Positions 13,958-16,298 of a stretch of DNA of 16,298 nucleotides are shown here, piece by piece. The translations under genes were made by a program, and so were the position numbers. This stretch comes from an uncultured Clostridia bacterium (GTDB lineage: Bacteria > Bacillota > Clostridia > Oscillospirales > Oscillospiraceae). Below the pieces are notes generated by a model that ran no database searches, was not told the origin of the DNA, and was given only the letters and a program-made list of their open reading frames with translations. Position 1 is the first letter of the stretch, and every line of letters starts with the position of its first letter. Location of the stretch: contig CAMNHH010000033.1 of assembly GCA_946539175.1 (NCBI GenBank), positions 1-16,298 on the forward strand. The letters run 5' to 3'.

Positions 13958-15209
13958 CTTTGTCGCCCTGGGGCTATCCGCCCGGCTCAGCTTCTGCGCC
14001 GCCGTTCTCTGCCTCTTTGCGCCCTTCCGGACCGATTGGCTGCTCTTTGCCCTGCTCTGCGCTCTGGCCTTCGTGGCGGCTCTGGCGGCGGCAGGCTGCA
14101 AGCGTCCTGTCATACGTCTGGCCCTGGGCCTGATCCCGGCGTTGGCGCTGCCTCTGGCCTCCGGCTGGGTGAGTCTGGCCACAGGCGCCGCGCTGACGCT
14201 CTACGCCGCCGCGGTTTTGACTGCCGGGCGCTTTTCGGTGGAGCTGTGGCAGTATCGGCGAGAGGTGCTGGCACTGGCGGCTCTATCCGCGTTGCTTGCC
14301 CTGCTCTCTGCTCTGGCCGGCTTCCGCAGCCCGTCGAGCCGCGGCTTTGCGGCCGCCTGTCTGCTGCTGCTTTTGTCGGCGCTCCGGGCCAGACGTCTGG
14401 GCGCCGCCGACTCCGCCGCCTGGGAGGGCGGCAGCCTGGGGCTGTTCCTGCTGCCCTTGGCGGGCGGCGCCGCGCTGGGCGCGCTGCTTTGGGCGCTCGT
14501 CCCGGCGCTTCAGTTTCTGTTCCGCGGCGTGGGTGCCCTGTTTGCCGGGATCCTCTATCTCTGGAACAGCTTCTGGGGACGGATCCTTCATCACGTTGAC
14601 ACCATCGGGGACGATTTCTTTGCGGACGAAACCACGCCGCCCCCCAGCTATTACAGCGCCGTCACAGACGCCCCGGGGGACGCCCCGAACCCTCAAAACG
14701 AGATCGGTCCCCGGCTGCCGGATGCTTCTCTGCCCTGGGAGACCATTCTTGCGGTTCTCGGCGCCTTGGCGCTGCTGGCTCTGGTGATCTGGCTCCTGCG
14801 CCGTGCGAATAAGCCCGCGCCCAGGCAAGCGCCGGACGCTGCGTTCAAAACCGAACGGCCCCAGGACCCGCCCCGCCGTTCTCGCTCCCGCCGCCGCGGC
14901 CGCCGGGAGACAGCGGACAACCGCAGCCGCCTGCGGGCCGTCTACCGCAGCTATCTGGCCTTCCTGCGGCGGAATGGCCTGGCACTGAAGCCGGACGCCA
15001 CCAGCGCCAACGTTACAGAGCAGGCGGCGTCGCTGCTGGTGGAGGGCGACGAGCCCCTGCGGCAACTATACCGCAGGGCCCGATACGGGGCCGCGATGCC
15101 GTCTGAGCGGGAGCTTCAGGCCGCAGAGGAAGCCCTGGCCCGGCTCACCACCGAAGAAAATCTGCGGAAAAACCGGCCCCGGGCTGACCGACAGACCTCC
15201 GGCGAATAA
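13950..15209 (+). CDS. multi-pass membrane protein with C-terminal DUF4129, copy B
   Basis: A 419-aa product overlapping the DUF58 stop by 8 nt, exactly as in copy A. The first ~215 residues are extremely hydrophobic and Ala/Leu-rich (about seven membrane segments). A short extracytoplasmic loop with FFADETTPPPSYYSAVTDAP follows, then a membrane helix (about 267-286, TILAVLGALALLALVIWLLR). The DUF4129 tail (about 325-405) has NRSRLRAVYRSYLAFLRRNG and LRQLYRRARYGAAMPSEREL. As in copy A, no transglutaminase core is present. The final residues are basic and hydrophilic. It probably forms the membrane part of a MoxR/DUF58 complex; this is inferred from gene order. Confidence 0.9.
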   Translation: MRSFVALGLSARLSFCAAVLCLFAPFRTDWLLFALLCALAFVAALAAAGCKRPVIRLALGLIPALALPLASGWVSLATGAALTLYAAAVLTAGRFSVELWQYRREVLALAALSALLALLSALAGFRSPSSRGFAAACLLLLLSALRARRLGAADSAAWEGGSLGLFLLPLAGGAALGALLWALVPALQFLFRGVGALFAGILYLWNSFWGRILHHVDTIGDDFFADETTPPPSYYSAVTDAPGDAPNPQNEIGPRLPDASLPWETILAVLGALALLALVIWLLRRANKPAPRQAPDAAFKTERPQDPPRRSRSRRRGRRETADNRSRLRAVYRSYLAFLRRNGLALKPDATSANVTEQAASLLVEGDEPLRQLYRRARYGAAMPSERELQAAEEALARLTTEENLRKNRPRADRQTSGE

Positions 15210-15250
15210 ATCGCCTTGCGCCAGTTTTCAGATCTTGAAAGGAGCTGCCT

Positions 15251-15700
15251 ATGTATGCTCAAGCCAGGCTGATTGCCGAAACCGACTCCGGCTGGACCTA
15301 CGAGGTTCAGCTCCCGGACCGGGAGCCCTCCCGGTCCGACGCCCTGCGCTTCACCGTCACGCCGGAGGGCGCCTTGAGCTTTGATAACCGCCAGCCGGAG
15401 GCCCGGGCCTGCCGTTCCCGCCGGGTCTCCCGCCTCCTGGCAGCGGAGATGGCGCGAGCCGCCCGGGGTCGGGTCCCCGGCGCTTTGGCGGGTCGCAGCC
15501 AAAAGGGCCTGGCCTTTGAGCTCCGAGCTCATTACTATGCCTATCGCATCGGCTTTTTCCGCCGCCACGCCGCCAACGCCGAACTGGGCAGCCCCGATCC
15601 CGCTTCCCCCGACTATGACACCAACGCCGCCGTCTTCGAGCGCCCTCTGCGCGGCCTGCCCGCCGTCCTGAAGGCTCTCCTCCGCCGCTGCCGTCCGTAG
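15251..15700 (+). CDS. hypothetical protein, 149 aa
   Basis: The ATG follows AAAGGAG with 7-nt spacing, 41 bases after the DUF4129 gene on the same strand, so it is probably the last gene of operon B. The protein begins MYAQARLIAETDSGWTYEVQ and is mixed strand/helix. It is Arg- and Ala-rich in the middle, with a segment LRAHYYAYRIGFFRRHAANA, and ends in a basic tail. No signal peptide, membrane helix or known motif is seen. The family is not recognised; it could be a soluble accessory of the MoxR/DUF58 system, based on position alone. Confidence 0.7.
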   Translation: MYAQARLIAETDSGWTYEVQLPDREPSRSDALRFTVTPEGALSFDNRQPEARACRSRRVSRLLAAEMARAARGRVPGALAGRSQKGLAFELRAHYYAYRIGFFRRHAANAELGSPDPASPDYDTNAAVFERPLRGLPAVLKALLRRCRP

Positions 15701-15943
15701 CGGCGGCCATCGCCGCCACCGGGCTCCGCCTCCGCCCGCAGCGGCAAACATTCCTCGCCACCCGCGCCCCGCCGGGGCGAATTGAGAATTTACGTTGTTT
15801 TCAAACTTCGATTTGAATCTATCGGAACCGCTGCAGCGCAGATATCGCTTGTGTGTCCGCCCCGCTGTGTCGCGTCCTGAAACGGCAGCGCCCGGTCGCC
15901 CCCCGCTCCTCCGGCAAGGCCATATCCGTCTTTCAGAAAATCC
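15701..15943. other. intergenic region with short hairpins and repeat-like sequence
   Basis: No gene is seen. A stem directly after the stop (GGCGGC 15702-15707 / GCCGCC 15712-15717, 4-nt loop) may be a weak terminator. A second (CGCCCC 15765-15770 / GGGGCG 15774-15779) is followed by AATTGAGAATTTACG, which resembles interspersed intergenic sequence, and then by the TTCAAA-N6-TTTGAA palindrome. Confidence 0.5.
15800..15817. repeat. short palindrome TTCAAA-N6-TTTGAA, copy 2
   Basis: TTCAAA (15800-15805) and TTTGAA (15812-15817) flank CTTCGA. It has the same arrangement as the copy at 6333-6350, and a similar downstream sequence (ATCGGAACCGC versus ATACCGC). Confidence 0.5.
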
Positions 15944-15972
15944 TTGCAATTCCCCGCAAAATCGTATATAAT
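15944..15972 (+). promoter_or_regulatory. sigma-A promoter upstream of a gene-free stretch
   Basis: TTGCAA (15944-15949), a 17-bp spacer and TATAAT (15967-15972) form a near-consensus promoter. No protein gene follows before the tRNA, so it most likely drives a non-coding RNA, the tRNA, or both. Transcription should start near 15979. Confidence 0.85.
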
Positions 15973-15978
15973 ATCTCC

Positions 15979-16150
15979 GTGCCGCAGGAGATGGGTTCCG
16001 ACTTTTGCAGGGAGCCGTGTCGCGCTTGGAGCCGCCGCATGTAGCACCAGGTTCGAACGTCTTTTGGGAGCATGTAACACCCCCCAGGCTCGGGAAAAAA
16101 CCGAAAGCCCGCAACCCCTTGCAAAACCGATGGTTTTCGCCCCTTCCCCC
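15979..16150 (+). ncRNA. candidate structured non-coding RNA (6S-like is one possibility)
   Basis: The region follows a strong promoter, has no credible ORF with a ribosome binding site, and folds by eye into a rod. TTTTGCA-GGG (16003-16012) pairs with CCC-T-TGCAAAA (16116-16126), with one bulge. Further in, GAGCC (16029-16033) pairs with GGCTC (16087-16091), and CATG at 16038-16041 can pair with CATG at 16071-16074. A near direct repeat GCATGTAGCACC / GCATGTAACACC lies at 16037-16048 and 16070-16081. A long rod with internal loops from a sigma-A promoter would fit 6S RNA, but the primary sequence is not recognised with certainty. The 3' end is uncertain because no clear terminator precedes the tRNA. 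Confidence 0.4.
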
Positions 16151-16210
16151 CTCGCAAAATTCCTCGAACATAGCCCTTTGCCCACATGTTTGACCACAAC
16201 TGAAAATCAT

Positions 16211-16287
16211 CCGGGTTTAGCGAAGTTTGGTATCGCGCTTGGTTTGGGACCAAGAGACCGTGGGTTCAAGTCCCGCAACCCGGACCA
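16211..16287 (+). tRNA. tRNA-Pro (anticodon UGG)
   Basis: A complete 77-nt cloverleaf. The acceptor stem CCGGGTT / AACCCGG is perfect, starts with the C1-G72 pair typical of bacterial proline tRNAs, and is followed by discriminator A and an encoded CCA. The D stem is GCGA/TCGC. The anticodon stem CTTGG/CCAAG encloses loop TTTGGGA, giving anticodon TGG, which reads CCN proline codons. The T arm is GTGGG-TTCAAGT-CCCGC. No separate promoter is seen immediately upstream, so it may be transcribed from the promoter at 15944-15972. Confidence 0.97.
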
Positions 16288-16298
16288 AAAATCCTCTG

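Noticed and set aside
15116..16210. 364-codon minus-strand frame covering the 149-aa gene and the intergenic region
   Set aside because: It has no ribosome binding site or recognisable domain and overlaps the promoter and candidate RNA; composition suggests chance openness.

Overview
The window looks like chromosomal DNA of a GC-rich, Gram-positive gut Clostridia member, most likely Oscillospiraceae-like. This is inferred from consensus sigma-A promoters with extended -10 boxes, strong AGGAGG-type ribosome binding sites, lipoproteins with an LAAC-type lipobox, BspA-type leucine-rich repeat (LRR) proteins, and short GC hairpins between genes. No phage, transposase or CRISPR genes are visible.

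Left part (1-6330, + strand): a surface/sensing cluster. It holds the 3' part of a BspA-like LRR protein cut by the window edge, a lipoprotein of unknown function, a non-coding stretch with two perfect 15-bp hairpins, a 54-codon ORF with a strong ribosome binding site, and an 868-aa protein joining an ECF-type sigma factor, one membrane segment, a propeller-like extracytoplasmic region and LRR repeats. A perfect 19-bp terminator hairpin closes this part.

Middle part (6330-9425, - strand): three genes, each with its own sigma-A-like promoter: a TIGR04255-family protein, a small lipoprotein, and a C69-family dipeptidase. The dipeptidase promoter is back-to-back with the perfect-consensus promoter (TTGACA-N17-TATAAT) of the next operon.

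Right part (9445-15700, + strand): two tandem paralogous operons of the MoxR / DUF58 / DUF4129 type. Copy B is complete (moxR, DUF58, DUF4129 membrane protein) and is followed by an unknown 149-aa gene. Copy A has DUF58 and DUF4129 genes with the same 8-nt overlap, but moxR is reduced to a 22-codon ORF. That ORF matches the first ~11 and last ~12 codons of the copy-B moxR and overlaps the DUF58 start as ATGA. This internally deleted moxR, apparently kept as a translated leader, is the most unusual observation here, followed by the membrane-tethered sigma/LRR fusion.

Right end (15701-16298): a gene-free stretch with a good promoter (TTGCAA-N17-TATAAT) driving what looks like a rod-folding non-coding RNA (6S RNA is one candidate), then a complete tRNA-Pro(UGG) with encoded CCA.
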